This document shows positions 51,633 through 61,595 of a stretch of DNA of 64,000 nt, piece by piece. The notes beneath the pieces were generated by a model, which saw only the letters and a list, made by a program, of their open reading frames with translations, made no database searches and was not told where the DNA came from. The stretch is from Streptomyces sp. CA-210063 (lineage in GTDB: Bacteria > Actinomycetota > Actinomycetes > Streptomycetales > Streptomycetaceae), in the NCBI RefSeq assembly GCF_024612015.1, contig NZ_CP102512.1, forward strand, positions 6,014,001 to 6,078,000. Direction: 5' to 3'. The position numbers and the translations under genes are program-made. Position 1 is the stretch's first letter. The number at the start of each line of letters is the position of its first letter.

Positions 51633-52043
51633 GCCGTCAGCTTACCGAGGGGTGATCGGAGCGCGATTCGGCCGACTGCAAATGGGGAGTACGGGCTTCA
51701 CCAAGGGGTTCGCGACGTGACCGGCGGGCACCTTGGCGGGTTTCTTTCGCCAAGGCGGCCGGGTGGGTTGTTCGGGTGCGGGTGGGTGGGGGCTGGGTCG
51801 CGCAGTTCCCCGCGCCCCTGAAAGACCAGGCCCTGCGGGCCTGAAAAGCACGGGGCGCAGCCCCTGCTTTTCAGGGGCGCGGGGAACTGCGCGAGCAACC
51901 ACAACGCACCCGCGGCCGGGGGTCGAAGGGGCGCAGCCCCTGGGGGATGGGACGGGTAGGGGCGGCGGGGGCGAGGAAATCTCCGCCCCCGGCGCGGACC
52001 CCTCCGACGAGCGCCCCGCGTGAGCGCCCGTTAGCTTGGCCCT
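51633..52043. other. 411-bp divergent intergenic region with repeat
   Basis: Between the TetR gene and the VOC gene. Its main content is the 97-bp inverted repeat at 51798-51894; downstream of it are GC-rich stretches with no gene. Short frames inside are repeat-derived. Confidence 0.5.
51798..51894. repeat. 97-bp inverted-repeat element, copy B
   Basis: Arms at 51798-51823 and 51869-51894 are perfect 26-bp complements, identical to copy A at 14884-14979, with the same inner dyads. The flank CAACCACAACGCACCCGC after the right arm is also shared, so the repeat unit extends beyond the stem. Confidence 0.85.
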
Positions 52044-52988
52044 ATGGCCGATGAGACGGGAGCCGCCGTCGCGTACCCCGAGGGCGTCCCCTGCTGGGTG
52101 GACGCCCAGCTGCCCGATCTGGAAGCGGGCAAACGGTTCTACGGCGAACTCTTCGGATGGACCTTCAGGGTGGCCCCCGGAGACGGCGCACACGAAGTGT
52201 GGGCGTACACCCCGAGCGCTCCCACCGACACCCTCACCCCCACGGACGCTCCCACCCCCACAGACGCTCCCACCAGCGCCGTCACCCCCACCAGCGCCGT
52301 CACCCCCACCGACACCCTCACCCCCGTCGCCGCCCTCGCCCCCAAGCCCGACGGCCGCCTCCCCACCGTCTGGACCGTCCACTTCGCGACCCCGGACGCG
52401 GCCGCCCTCGCCGCCCGGATCACCGCGGCCGGCGGCCAGGTGATCACCCCGCCCACTCCGGTCGGCACGCTCGGCACGGCCGTGCTCGCCACGGACCCGG
52501 AGGGCGCCGTCTTCGGCCTCTGGCAGGCCGGTACGCACCGCGGCTTCGGGCGGCGCCACGCACCCGGCACGTTCGCGTGGGCCGAGCTGTACACCCGCGA
52601 CACCGAGGCGGCCAACTCCTTCTACGCGCACCTGTTTCACGACGCGCTCTTCGGCCCGGACGCGGCCCCGGACTTCGGCCGGGCCACGCTCACGGACGTC
52701 TACCCGGCCGAGATGCCGCCGCACTTCCTCGTCCACTTCGGGACGGAGGACTGCGAGGCCGCGCTCGGGGCCGTCAGCCGGCTCGGCGGCCGGGTGCAGG
52801 TGCCGCCGTTCGACACGTCGTATGGAAATGTGGCGGTCGTCACGGACAATCAGGGCGCGTCCTTCGCGCTGCTCCAGCAGAGCGAGGGAAACACCTGGCG
52901 GGAGGCGCCGTGGGAGGCCGATCAGCCGGAACAGCGCCCCGATGATCTGCGGCAACAGGGGGACGACCAGCGCGAAGACGCCGGCTGA
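52044..52988 (+). CDS. Two-domain VOC (glyoxalase/bleomycin-resistance-like) protein
   Basis: A 314-residue cytosolic protein of two vicinal-oxygen-chelate domains. Domain 1 starts VPCWVDAQLPDLEAGKRFYG, domain 2 FAWAELYTRDTEAANSFYAH. Inside domain 1, residues about 57-95 are an insertion of TPTDAP and SAVTPT repeats. Duplicated VOC proteins of this type are common in streptomycetes and may bind drugs or act as isomerases; metal ligands cannot be settled here. A Gln/Asp/Arg-rich tail ends the protein. No operon partner. Confidence 0.85.
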   Translation: MADETGAAVAYPEGVPCWVDAQLPDLEAGKRFYGELFGWTFRVAPGDGAHEVWAYTPSAPTDTLTPTDAPTPTDAPTSAVTPTSAVTPTDTLTPVAALAPKPDGRLPTVWTVHFATPDAAALAARITAAGGQVITPPTPVGTLGTAVLATDPEGAVFGLWQAGTHRGFGRRHAPGTFAWAELYTRDTEAANSFYAHLFHDALFGPDAAPDFGRATLTDVYPAEMPPHFLVHFGTEDCEAALGAVSRLGGRVQVPPFDTSYGNVAVVTDNQGASFALLQQSEGNTWREAPWEADQPEQRPDDLRQQGDDQREDAG

Positions 52989-53392
52989 GCAGCGGGCAGA
53001 CGCCGGATGAGCAGCGGGAGGACGACGCCTCACCGGCCGGGAGACCTCGGCTGACCAGCGAGAAGACGACACCTGTCCGGCCGGAGGACAAGGGCCGGTG
53101 AAGACCGTCGCGGGAGGAGTACCGCGACCGTGGCGCGGGCAGACGTACGAGGTTGTGCGCCGGTGGTACGCGGCTCGCCGCGTTGTCCCACCATCCGGGC
53201 TCCCGCTTCCCGAGAGGCGGACAACGTGGTTTTGTCCTGAGACACCCCGTTCCGCTCCCGGGTTAGCAACCTGCCCCCGGTAGCAGGAAGAATCGGGGTG
53301 CGTGCCGCCATGGCGGTGCGGTGGTGAGACGCTGCACGGGGTCGCGTGCACAACGTGGGTGACGCGGTCCGTACGGGGAGGTGGCAGGGCAA
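52989..53392. other. 404-bp region without a gene
   Basis: It leads from the VOC stop to the kinase. Near its left end a GCAGCGGGNNGACG-like phrase recurs (GAGCAGCGGGCAGACG, GAGCAGCGGGAGGACG). The kinase promoter should lie here but was not identified. Confidence 0.45.
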
Positions 53393-55771
53393 GTGGTGGA
53401 TCAGCTGACGCAGCACGATCCGCGGCGGATCGGGCCGTTCGAGGTGCTGGGACGGCTGGGTGCCGGCGGCATGGGGCTGGTCTATCTGGCGCGCTCGGCG
53501 TCGGGTCGGCGCGTCGCGATCAAGACGGTGCGGACGGAGCTGGCCGAGGACCAGCTCTTCCGGGTCCGTTTCACGCGCGAGGTCGAGGCGGCCCGCGCGG
53601 TGTCCGGTTTCTACACGGCGGCCGTGGTCGACGCCGACCCGCGCGCCGCCGTGCCGTGGCTGGCGACCGCGTACGTCCCCGCGCCCTCGCTCGAAGAAAT
53701 AGTGAATGACTGCGGTCCGATGCCGGTCCAGGCCGTGCGCTGGCTGGCGGCGGGTGTGGCCGAGGCCCTCCAGTCCATCCACGGGGCCGGACTCGTCCAC
53801 CGGGACCTGAAGCCCTCCAACGTGCTCGTCGTCGAGGACGGGCCGCGCGTGATCGACTTCGGCATCGCGTCCGGCGTCTCGAACACGCGCTTGACGATGA
53901 CGAACGTCGCCGTCGGTACGCCCGCCTACATGTCGCCCGAGCAGGCCAAGGACTCGCGGAGCGTCACCGGAGCGAGCGACGTCTTCTCGCTCGGCTCGAT
54001 GCTCGTGTTCGCCGCCACCGGACACGCGCCGTTCCATGGCGCCAACCCCGTCGAGACCGTCTTCATGCTGCTGCGCGAGGGCCCCGACCTCTCCGGCCTC
54101 CCGGACGATCTGCGCCCCCTCATCGAGTCGTGTATGCAGATGGACCCGACCGCCCGCCCCAACCCCGCCGACCTCCAGGCCCAGCTCGCCCCCCACCTCT
54201 TCGGCTCCGGCTCCGACGACAGCGGTACGGCGTCGGCGTGGCTGCCCGAGAAGGCGGTGAGCATGATCGAGACGCGCCGGGGCGGACGCCCGGCGCCCAA
54301 GCAGCAGACCTCCGGCGGCCGCAGCAGTGGCGGCGGTGCCGGGGCGGGTGCCGGTGCGCGCCCGCCCGCCCCCGTACCGCCGCCCCCGCCCTCGTACGAC
54401 CCCGCGCCCATGTCGCCCGTCTCCCTCGGCGCCCCCGACACCGGGCCGGTACGGCTCGCCGGCGGTCAGGTGCCCATCGGCCCGGGGCCGCGCGTCGCCG
54501 ACGCCCGCGCGGCCGCCGTGAAGGCGCCCCCTCCCGAGGCGGGCCTCGCCGCGTCCTGGTCCCGGCCGCGCACCGGCGTGAACGGCGCCGACCCCGCGCC
54601 CTCCGTGACCGCCCCGCCCGCCGCTCCCGAGCCGACCGCCTCCGGCTGGCGCCCCTGGCGTTTCCGCATGTCGAACGACGTCTGGGGCACCCCGTCCGTC
54701 GCCGACGACCTCGTCTACGTCACCTCCTTCGAGGTGCACGCCCTGGACGTGGCCACCGGCCGCCGCCGCTTCAAGACCCGGGACGTCGCCTGGTCGATGG
54801 CGGTCGCGGACGGCCGTATCCACGCCTCCGACGGCCCGACCCTCTTCGCGCTCGACGCCCGTGAGGGCGCCGACCTGTGGCGGCTGTCGACGGAGGCCTG
54901 GGTGTACTCCCTGAAGGCCGACCGGGGCACGGTCGTCACCGCGACCCGGGGCGGCGGCGTCCAGGGCTGGGAGGCGTCCAACGGGCAGAAGCTCTGGGAG
55001 CTGACCGGCGCCCAGAGCGACTTCGAGTCCCCCGAGGCGGGCCCGGTCGTCCAGGACGGCACGGTCTACGTCTGGAAGGACGCCCGGCTGCGCGCCCTGG
55101 AGGCCCGCACGGGCGACGAGCGCTGGTCGTACCCCATCGGCGACGCGGCGTCCTGCGGTGGTGTCCCGGTACGGATGACACCGGCCGCGGACGGCTATGT
55201 GTACGTCTCCGCCGGCAGCCGCGTCCTCGCCATCGACATCGCGAGCGGGCACGTCCGCTGGCACTTCGAGGCACCGGCGGTGTTCCTGTCCGCGCCGACG
55301 TTCGCGCCGGGCCCGGCGGTCACGGGCGGCGGGGTGTACCTCGCCGACTACCTCGGCACGGTCTACGCCCTCGACGCGACGGACGGGCGGGACCGGTGGA
55401 GGATCGCGACGGAGTCCCGCTCCTCCCTCGAGCCGGTGCTGGTCGCCGCCGGGCACGTCCACGTCGGCAGCGGCAAGGGCCTCTACACGCTCGACGCGGT
55501 CACCGGTACGCCGAAGTGGCGTTTCCAGGCGGGCGGCGAGATCGTGGGGGCGCCGTCGGTGGCCGAGGGCCGCATCCACTTCGGTTCGACGGACCACCTG
55601 CTGTACACCCTGAAGGCCGACGACGGCCGACTGCGGTGGAAGCTGGCGACGGGCGGCGAGATCACCGGCTCACCCGTGGTCAAGGACGGCGTCGTGTACG
55701 CGTGCAGCAAGGACCGGTGTGTGTACGCACTGGACGCGGAGAAGGGGACGGGGACGGCCCGGACGTCGTGA
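53393..55771 (+). CDS. Ser/Thr protein kinase with C-terminal PQQ-like beta-propeller
   Basis: A 792-residue kinase. The catalytic domain (residues about 15-275) has GAGGMG (23-28), VAIK, HRDLKPSNVLVVEDG, DFG in VIDFGIASG, and GTPAYMSPEQAKDS. A Pro/Ala/Gly-rich linker (about 300-430) precedes a propeller of PQQ-like blades (ALDVATGRRRFKTRDVAWSM, LEARTGDERWSYPIGDA, LKADDGRLRWKLATGGEITG). No membrane segment is evident, so it is probably soluble, unlike PknB. GTG at 53393 is chosen; GTG 53381 and 53396 are in frame. The propeller may sense a ligand or partner. It is convergent with the GG-leader peptide gene. Confidence 0.9.
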   Translation: MVDQLTQHDPRRIGPFEVLGRLGAGGMGLVYLARSASGRRVAIKTVRTELAEDQLFRVRFTREVEAARAVSGFYTAAVVDADPRAAVPWLATAYVPAPSLEEIVNDCGPMPVQAVRWLAAGVAEALQSIHGAGLVHRDLKPSNVLVVEDGPRVIDFGIASGVSNTRLTMTNVAVGTPAYMSPEQAKDSRSVTGASDVFSLGSMLVFAATGHAPFHGANPVETVFMLLREGPDLSGLPDDLRPLIESCMQMDPTARPNPADLQAQLAPHLFGSGSDDSGTASAWLPEKAVSMIETRRGGRPAPKQQTSGGRSSGGGAGAGAGARPPAPVPPPPPSYDPAPMSPVSLGAPDTGPVRLAGGQVPIGPGPRVADARAAAVKAPPPEAGLAASWSRPRTGVNGADPAPSVTAPPAAPEPTASGWRPWRFRMSNDVWGTPSVADDLVYVTSFEVHALDVATGRRRFKTRDVAWSMAVADGRIHASDGPTLFALDAREGADLWRLSTEAWVYSLKADRGTVVTATRGGGVQGWEASNGQKLWELTGAQSDFESPEAGPVVQDGTVYVWKDARLRALEARTGDERWSYPIGDAASCGGVPVRMTPAADGYVYVSAGSRVLAIDIASGHVRWHFEAPAVFLSAPTFAPGPAVTGGGVYLADYLGTVYALDATDGRDRWRIATESRSSLEPVLVAAGHVHVGSGKGLYTLDAVTGTPKWRFQAGGEIVGAPSVAEGRIHFGSTDHLLYTLKADDGRLRWKLATGGEITGSPVVKDGVVYACSKDRCVYALDAEKGTGTARTS

Positions 55772-55802
55772 GGGCGGCGGGTCCGGTCCCCTGACGGGCG
55801 AA

Positions 55803-55833
55803 GCCCCTGAAAGAGCGAAGCTCCTTCAGGGGC
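55803..55833. terminator. Bidirectional terminator hairpin
   Basis: GCCCCTGAA-AGAGC pairs with GCTC-C-TTCAGGGGC around a GAA loop (55803-55833), a strong stem with one bulge, between the convergent kinase and GG-leader genes. Confidence 0.7.
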
Positions 55834-55846
55834 CCGGGGCTGTGGG

Positions 55847-56056
55847 TCAGAGCGAGGCGCTGACGCTGAGGTGGTTGTACTGGGCGACGGTGCCCAGGAC
55901 CTCGTTCTTGACACCCTCGACCTGGGTCAGAACGGTCGCGTCGCTGACGGCCGTGGGGCCGACGACGAGGCTGGCGTGCGGGGCCAGACCACCGGAGACG
56001 TTGTCGAGCTGGGCGTCGGAGATCTCGACGGTCTCGACCTGGAGAGCGGAGTTCAT
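55847..56056 (-). CDS. GG-leader ribosomal peptide (RiPP or bacteriocin-like precursor candidate)
   Basis: A 69-residue peptide. The N-terminus has the acidic leader pattern ISDAQLDNVSGG ending at residues 22-23, the double-glycine site used by peptidase-containing ABC exporters, as in type A2 lantipeptide annotations. The 46-residue remainder (LAPHASLVVGPTAV...) is Ser/Thr/Val-rich and contains no cysteine, so lanthionine rings are not possible. No modification or export gene is adjacent. GAAGGGAAG lies about eight bases before the ATG. It may be an orphan precursor or a peptide with another role. Confidence 0.7.
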   Translation of the reverse strand: MNSALQVETVEISDAQLDNVSGGLAPHASLVVGPTAVSDATVLTQVEGVKNEVLGTVAQYNHLSVSASL

Positions 56057-56527
56057 GGGGAAACTTCCCTTCGTATGGATGATCCATAAGGGGGGCGGCC
56101 CCGCTGGGGACTAGCGGGCCTCGGCCGCAGGATCAAAGCACGGAGCAGGCCGGGCATCCAATCAACCGGACGGCACCTCCAGGAAGTCGAACGCTCAGAC
56201 GACGCAATCGTGCAGGCGCGCACACGATTTGGGGACACGTTCTCTACCTACCGTGCGGTATCGGGACGCGACTGAATTCGGCCACCGGAACCCACGGAAT
56301 CCCGAACAGGACACTTCGCACCAACACAGCGGCATCCCGCATGCCCTTGCGCAGCGGCATCGCACGGCGTGATGCCGCTATGTATTCGCTGTGCAGATTC
56401 CCGGAAGCCGGAAACCACGCCGCCTCGGACACCGACAGTTGTCCATGGGTGACAGGGCGGGGTGGTGTTCCGTGAGAGGTCATGGAGGCGGCGACGCGCT
56501 CCGCCGGGCCCTGCGGTGGTGACGGAG
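56057..56527. other. 471-bp region upstream of the GG-leader gene
   Basis: The leader promoter should lie in the first 150 bp. The rest lies between the secreted-protein gene end at 56528 and this promoter. I see no convincing gene; frames here are short and lack start signals. Confidence 0.45.
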
Positions 56528-57322
56528 TCAGTCGGAGAGGGAGGCCTTGATGGTCTTCACGCCTCCGGAGGGGAGTGCGACCTGGGCGGACGCGTAGAGC
56601 TGGAGAGGGCTGGCGAGACCGGGGATGGTCCGGGCCACGGTGGCGGACCAGGTGGCGGTGCGCCGGGTGCAGGACGGTTCGCAGAGTTCGCGGGTCTTGA
56701 AGGTGTTGGTGCCGTTCATGACGGTGCCGACCCGGACCCACCGCGGCTCGATCCACTTGCCGGCGGCCGGGGTGACCGTCAGCTTGGCACGCTCCTGCAT
56801 GGTGTCCCGGTAGCCGCGTTCATGCCGGTAGACACAGAACTTGCCGGCGGCGTAGGTGGCGCACTTCTTGGCGACCTGTGCCCAACTGCTCCAGGAGGCA
56901 GCGACGTCGAAGGTATAGCCGCCGGGCAGCTCGCCCCGAACCTCGTACGTCCCGGCCCAGGTCTCGACCGGGGACCACGCGGAGGTCCACGCGGAGGTCT
57001 GCCGGGCGCAGCCGCCCGAGCAGACCTGCCCGAGTTCCGAGCTGAAGACGTAGGTGGTCGGCTTCATCCAGTTACCCGCAGTGGGGTTGACGGTCACTCT
57101 CCCGCGGTAACCGTTGACCGAGCCGGCGTCGGTGACGCGCTTCTGCACCTCCGCGCAGGCCGAACCGAGGCGCTGGGCGTTGGCGTCTGTGAAGGTCTTG
57201 CAGATCTTGTCGTGGGCTTGCCAGGTGGCCGCGGCCTGGGCGGCGGGTGCGCCGACGAGGCCACCCCCGACTGCCGCGGCCGTGGCGGCAAGAGCGCTCA
57301 GGGTTGTTCTGAGTTTCCGCAA
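56528..57322 (-). CDS. Secreted Cys-containing protein of unknown function
   Basis: A 264-residue exported protein. A TTG start at 57322 follows AAGGA at a suitable distance and gives a Sec signal peptide (RKLRTTLSALAAT with cleavage after APAAQA). The mature part has two similar halves, each with NPTAGNW/TPAAGKWxxP followed by a CSGGC or CEPSC pair and TSAWSPVETWAGTYEV or TATWSATVARTI. This suggests a duplicated disulphide-stabilised beta domain. It lies 35 bp downstream of the secreted lipase gene, so the two are co-transcribed. Function unknown. Confidence 0.75.
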   Translation of the reverse strand: MRKLRTTLSALAATAAAVGGGLVGAPAAQAAATWQAHDKICKTFTDANAQRLGSACAEVQKRVTDAGSVNGYRGRVTVNPTAGNWMKPTTYVFSSELGQVCSGGCARQTSAWTSAWSPVETWAGTYEVRGELPGGYTFDVAASWSSWAQVAKKCATYAAGKFCVYRHERGYRDTMQERAKLTVTPAAGKWIEPRWVRVGTVMNGTNTFKTRELCEPSCTRRTATWSATVARTIPGLASPLQLYASAQVALPSGGVKTIKASLSD

Positions 57323-57357
57323 AGGAATTGTTCCTTCTGTTCGAGCCGCTGTGGAGA

Positions 57358-58227
<870 letters not shown>

Positions 58228-58378
58228 GGAATGGTCCTTTCAAGGTGACTGGGCGACCGAGGTCGCCCCCATGAGATGGCCGCGTCGGCCCCGTACTACG
58301 GGGACAGTAGCCAGGCCCGGTCGCTGGGTGTGCCGGTCGTTCGCCCCACAAAATCGCGGCTCAACTACCCTTGATCCC

Positions 58379-60796
58379 ATGTGGCTCGGGGGGCACGGGG
58401 GGAAGAAGCGCGGAGTCGCTTTGCCGTTGGACGGCCCCAAGTCCAGCGAGCGCCTGTTGATCCTGACCCTCGAGCGGTACGGAGTGTGGTTCCGGTCCAC
58501 CGTGGTCTGCCTGTGCGGTGCGCTGGGCGTCGTCTCGGCGGACGCGGCGGACGTTCCCCTGGCGATGTCTCTGCTGGTGCCCGCTCTCCTCGCCTGTGGT
58601 GTGCGCCTTTACTCGCTGCGCCGCCCGCGCCTGCTCCCGCTCGCCCTGCTGTGGACGTTGGACGCGGCCGTGGTGGTGTTGACGGGGTTGTCCCAGCCGG
58701 TGATCGGCGGTGACGGCGCGGATGTGATGGTGGAGGCGATTGTCGGCATCAGCGTCATCACCTTCCAGTACGAGTGGGCGACGCGCCCAGTGGCCGGGGT
58801 TGCCCTGGCCGCGTTGGGGGCTGCCGGCTGCGCCATGGGCGACGTCCTCTCCTCGCCGGGGCACGGCCCGGATGTCGTCCCACTCGTGCGCATGCTGATC
58901 CAGGTGGTCCTGTCGAGGGCCGCCTACCTCGTTGTTCGGGCGCTGGCCAGGGCGGCTGACCGGTCGGCCGCGGTCAGGGCGGCGGTGCGCCGGGAGGTGG
59001 AGGTCGCGGCCGCTCGGAGGGCGACCGAGCGCGAGTACCTGGCGACCCTGCACGACACGGCGAGCGCGACGCTGCTGATGGTCTCCCAGGGCGACGGCCG
59101 GGACTGGTCGTGGCTGCCTCCACGTGCCAGACAGGATCTGGAGGCACTGTCAGCCGTGCCCGGATTCGAGACCGGGAGCGTCGACCTCGCGGCGCTGCTC
59201 AGCTGCGTGCCCGAGGGCGAGGGACCGGCCAGGGTGCGGCTCAAGACGCACATCGACGGCCCGCTCGCGATTCCGTCCGGCCCTGGGCTCGCGATATTCA
59301 ACGGGGTCCGGGAGGCCGTCACCAATGTGGCACGCCATGCCGGGGTGCGGGAAGCAGAGCTCAGGGCATGGCCAGAGGGGGACGGCGCCGTCGTCGAACT
59401 GTCCGACGTGGGACGCGGCTTCGACCCGGAGTCCGTCCCCGCACGGCGCCGGGGCATCTCCGGTTCCATCATCGGCAGGATGCACGCGGCCGGAGGCTCC
59501 GCCACGGTCACCTCACATCCCGGCACGGGGACCCGCGTGCAGTGGCGCTGGCACGACCGGGCTCGGGCGCCAGGGACAGGGGGTGGAGCGCATGTGACGG
59601 ACGTACCGCGCCCGTCCCGCGTCCAGGCACAGCACACGGCTGTCGTCCGCTTCATCCGCGGGCAGCTCCGCTACGGGGCCCAACTGGCCGTGCTGCTGGT
59701 CAGCCTGGGGTGGCAGTTCACCATCTCCCTCCGCCAGCTGACGACCTACCAGGGTGTGTACCGCCCCGCGTGGGCACAGACAGCGGCCTTCGTCTGCCTC
59801 ACCGCCGTCGTGGCGATCGGGGGCGCCTATCTGCTGCGTGGCAGGCGGATCCCGCCGAGGGTGCGCGGGTGGAGCCTGGGCTGGGTGCTGGCCGTTTCGG
59901 CGGTAGGCGCCTTCACGCTCCCGCCGGAGCGGTTGACGGGTGAGGCGGACTGGGCGTTCGCAACGGTCGGCTGGCATGCGCTGTTCCTGCTGGCAGCGGA
60001 CCTGCGCGTCAGGATGTTCGCGGCGTTTCTCGGGGCACATGTAGGGATCAACGCGATCGCTGTGTTGCTGTCCGGGGCACCGACCGCCGCGGAGTCGGCC
60101 ACCATGGGGATCTCCGCGATATCCAACTGTGGCTTCCAGCTCTCCGTCGCTGTCCTCATGGCGCGTCTGCTCCACGGTACGGCGCCGGCAGCGGGGACCG
60201 CGGCCGCTCGGGAGGAGGAACTGCGTACCCGGGAACGCATCCACGAGGACATGCAGCGTGATCACAAGGAGCGTTACCGCGCGCTGACGGCGACGACCGT
60301 GCCGCTGCTGGTGGGCCTCGGCCACGGTGTGCTGAGTCCGCACGACGAGGAGGTCAGGCTGCGGTGCGGCGTGGAAGCCACCCGTATGCGCCGCCTGTTC
60401 GCCGAGGGCGATACCGTCACGGACCCGCTGCTGAACGAGTTGCGGGCATGCGTCGAGGTGGCCGAACAGCAGGGGGTGACGGTGAGCCTGGCCGTACGAG
60501 GCCGGCCGGGTGAGGTGCCTGTGGAGGTACGCAGGGAGTTGATCGACCCGGTGGCGGTGACCCTGGGCCGTACTCGCTCGACCGCGCGCGTGACTGTCGT
60601 GTGGACCCCCCGGGCGGTACGCGTGAGCGTGGTCGGCGTGGACTGCGCGGACGGCCGCCACACGGGAGAGGCTGCACCGTCGCGCGGCCGGGTCACGGAC
60701 GCGAAGGTGTCCGTGGCCAGAACTACGCGCGGTGGAAGTGTGTGGGTGGAGGCCAGTTGGAGCAGATCGGCGGCCTCGGGAGTTGACCTGACATGA
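58379..60796 (+). CDS. Fused double sensor histidine kinase
   Basis: An 805-residue membrane protein made of two kinase-like halves. Half 1 has about five hydrophobic segments, then a dimerisation region ending LATLHDTASATLLMV (His near 224), N box NGVREAVTNVARHAG, G1 DVGRGFD and G2 GISGSIIGRM. Half 2 (from about residue 406) again has membrane segments and a degenerate cytoplasmic part without clear N or G boxes. A GTG at 59594 with GGTGGAG upstream sits at the joint and could start a separate protein. The ATG at 58379 lacks a ribosome-binding site. The response regulator follows with an ATGA overlap. Confidence 0.82.
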   Translation: MWLGGHGGKKRGVALPLDGPKSSERLLILTLERYGVWFRSTVVCLCGALGVVSADAADVPLAMSLLVPALLACGVRLYSLRRPRLLPLALLWTLDAAVVVLTGLSQPVIGGDGADVMVEAIVGISVITFQYEWATRPVAGVALAALGAAGCAMGDVLSSPGHGPDVVPLVRMLIQVVLSRAAYLVVRALARAADRSAAVRAAVRREVEVAAARRATEREYLATLHDTASATLLMVSQGDGRDWSWLPPRARQDLEALSAVPGFETGSVDLAALLSCVPEGEGPARVRLKTHIDGPLAIPSGPGLAIFNGVREAVTNVARHAGVREAELRAWPEGDGAVVELSDVGRGFDPESVPARRRGISGSIIGRMHAAGGSATVTSHPGTGTRVQWRWHDRARAPGTGGGAHVTDVPRPSRVQAQHTAVVRFIRGQLRYGAQLAVLLVSLGWQFTISLRQLTTYQGVYRPAWAQTAAFVCLTAVVAIGGAYLLRGRRIPPRVRGWSLGWVLAVSAVGAFTLPPERLTGEADWAFATVGWHALFLLAADLRVRMFAAFLGAHVGINAIAVLLSGAPTAAESATMGISAISNCGFQLSVAVLMARLLHGTAPAAGTAAAREEELRTRERIHEDMQRDHKERYRALTATTVPLLVGLGHGVLSPHDEEVRLRCGVEATRMRRLFAEGDTVTDPLLNELRACVEVAEQQGVTVSLAVRGRPGEVPVEVRRELIDPVAVTLGRTRSTARVTVVWTPRAVRVSVVGVDCADGRHTGEAAPSRGRVTDAKVSVARTTRGGSVWVEASWSRSAASGVDLT

Positions 60797-61449
60797 GTAG
60801 CGATGCACCAGTCAGCGTGGTCGTCATCGACGACCATCCCGCCATCCTCGCGGGTGTGGAGATGTGGTACGCCGCATCACGGCGGCCCATCACCGTGGTC
60901 GCGGCCGGCGGCTCCGTGGGGGAGGCCTGGACCGCGCCGGGCAGCACGGCCGACGTCGTCGTCCTGGATCTGCAACTGGGTGAAGGCGGCCCCGCCTTCG
61001 GCAGCCTCCGAAGACTCGTCGACGCCGGGCGACACGTGGTCGTCTACTCGATGCGGGATGACGAGAAGACCGCGCTCACCTGCCTGGACCTGGGAGCCGC
61101 GACCTTTCTGACCAAGAGCGAGGGCCGAGAGCACCTGGTCGAGGCGACGCTGGCAGCAGCCGATGAGCGGCCCTACATGCCGCCCGCGCTGGCCGGCGCG
61201 CTGGGAACGAACACCCGCGCCGACCGCCCCCAGCTCTCCACGCGCGAGGAGAACGTGCTCATCGAATGGTTCCAGTCGGAGTCGAAGGAACTGGTCGCGC
61301 AGCGTCTCGGCATCTCCGTTCGGACGGTCAACTCGTATCTGGACCGGGTGCGGATCAAGTACGCGAACGTCGGCCGCCCCGCGCGGACCAAGGCAAGCCT
61401 GGTGGCCCGCGCTGTCCAGGACGGGCTGGTCGACGTGGACGACCTCTGA
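60793..61449 (+). CDS. NarL/LuxR-type response regulator
   Basis: A 218-residue two-component regulator. The receiver domain has the acidic pair VVIDDHP (13-14), phospho-acceptor D59 in VVLDLQLG, and a conserved lysine in LTKSEGREHL. The C-terminal HTH is LuxR type (LSTREENVLIEWFQSESKEL, then RLGISVRTVNSYLDRVRIKY). ATGA overlap with the fused kinase makes a coupled pair. Target genes are unknown; the exported paralogues downstream are possible targets because they come next in the same direction. Confidence 0.92.
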   Translation: MSSDAPVSVVVIDDHPAILAGVEMWYAASRRPITVVAAGGSVGEAWTAPGSTADVVVLDLQLGEGGPAFGSLRRLVDAGRHVVVYSMRDDEKTALTCLDLGAATFLTKSEGREHLVEATLAAADERPYMPPALAGALGTNTRADRPQLSTREENVLIEWFQSESKELVAQRLGISVRTVNSYLDRVRIKYANVGRPARTKASLVARAVQDGLVDVDDL

Positions 61450-61480
61450 GCGCTGACCAACGGCCCGGGTGAGCGCCGGG

Positions 61481-61510
61481 CAGCACGGACTTCGGGTGCT
61501 CCACGTGCTG
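61481..61510. terminator. Hairpin after the response regulator
   Basis: CAGCACG (61481-61487) and CGTGCTG (61504-61510) form a 7-bp stem 31 bp after the stop. Possible terminator of the two-component operon. Confidence 0.4.
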
Positions 61511-61595
61511 TTAGGGTGTCGTGCACCTGCCCACCGGAGTGATCCCATTTGCAGGTGCGACATCACATCGACGCTACTCAACGGGGGTTGAGCAA

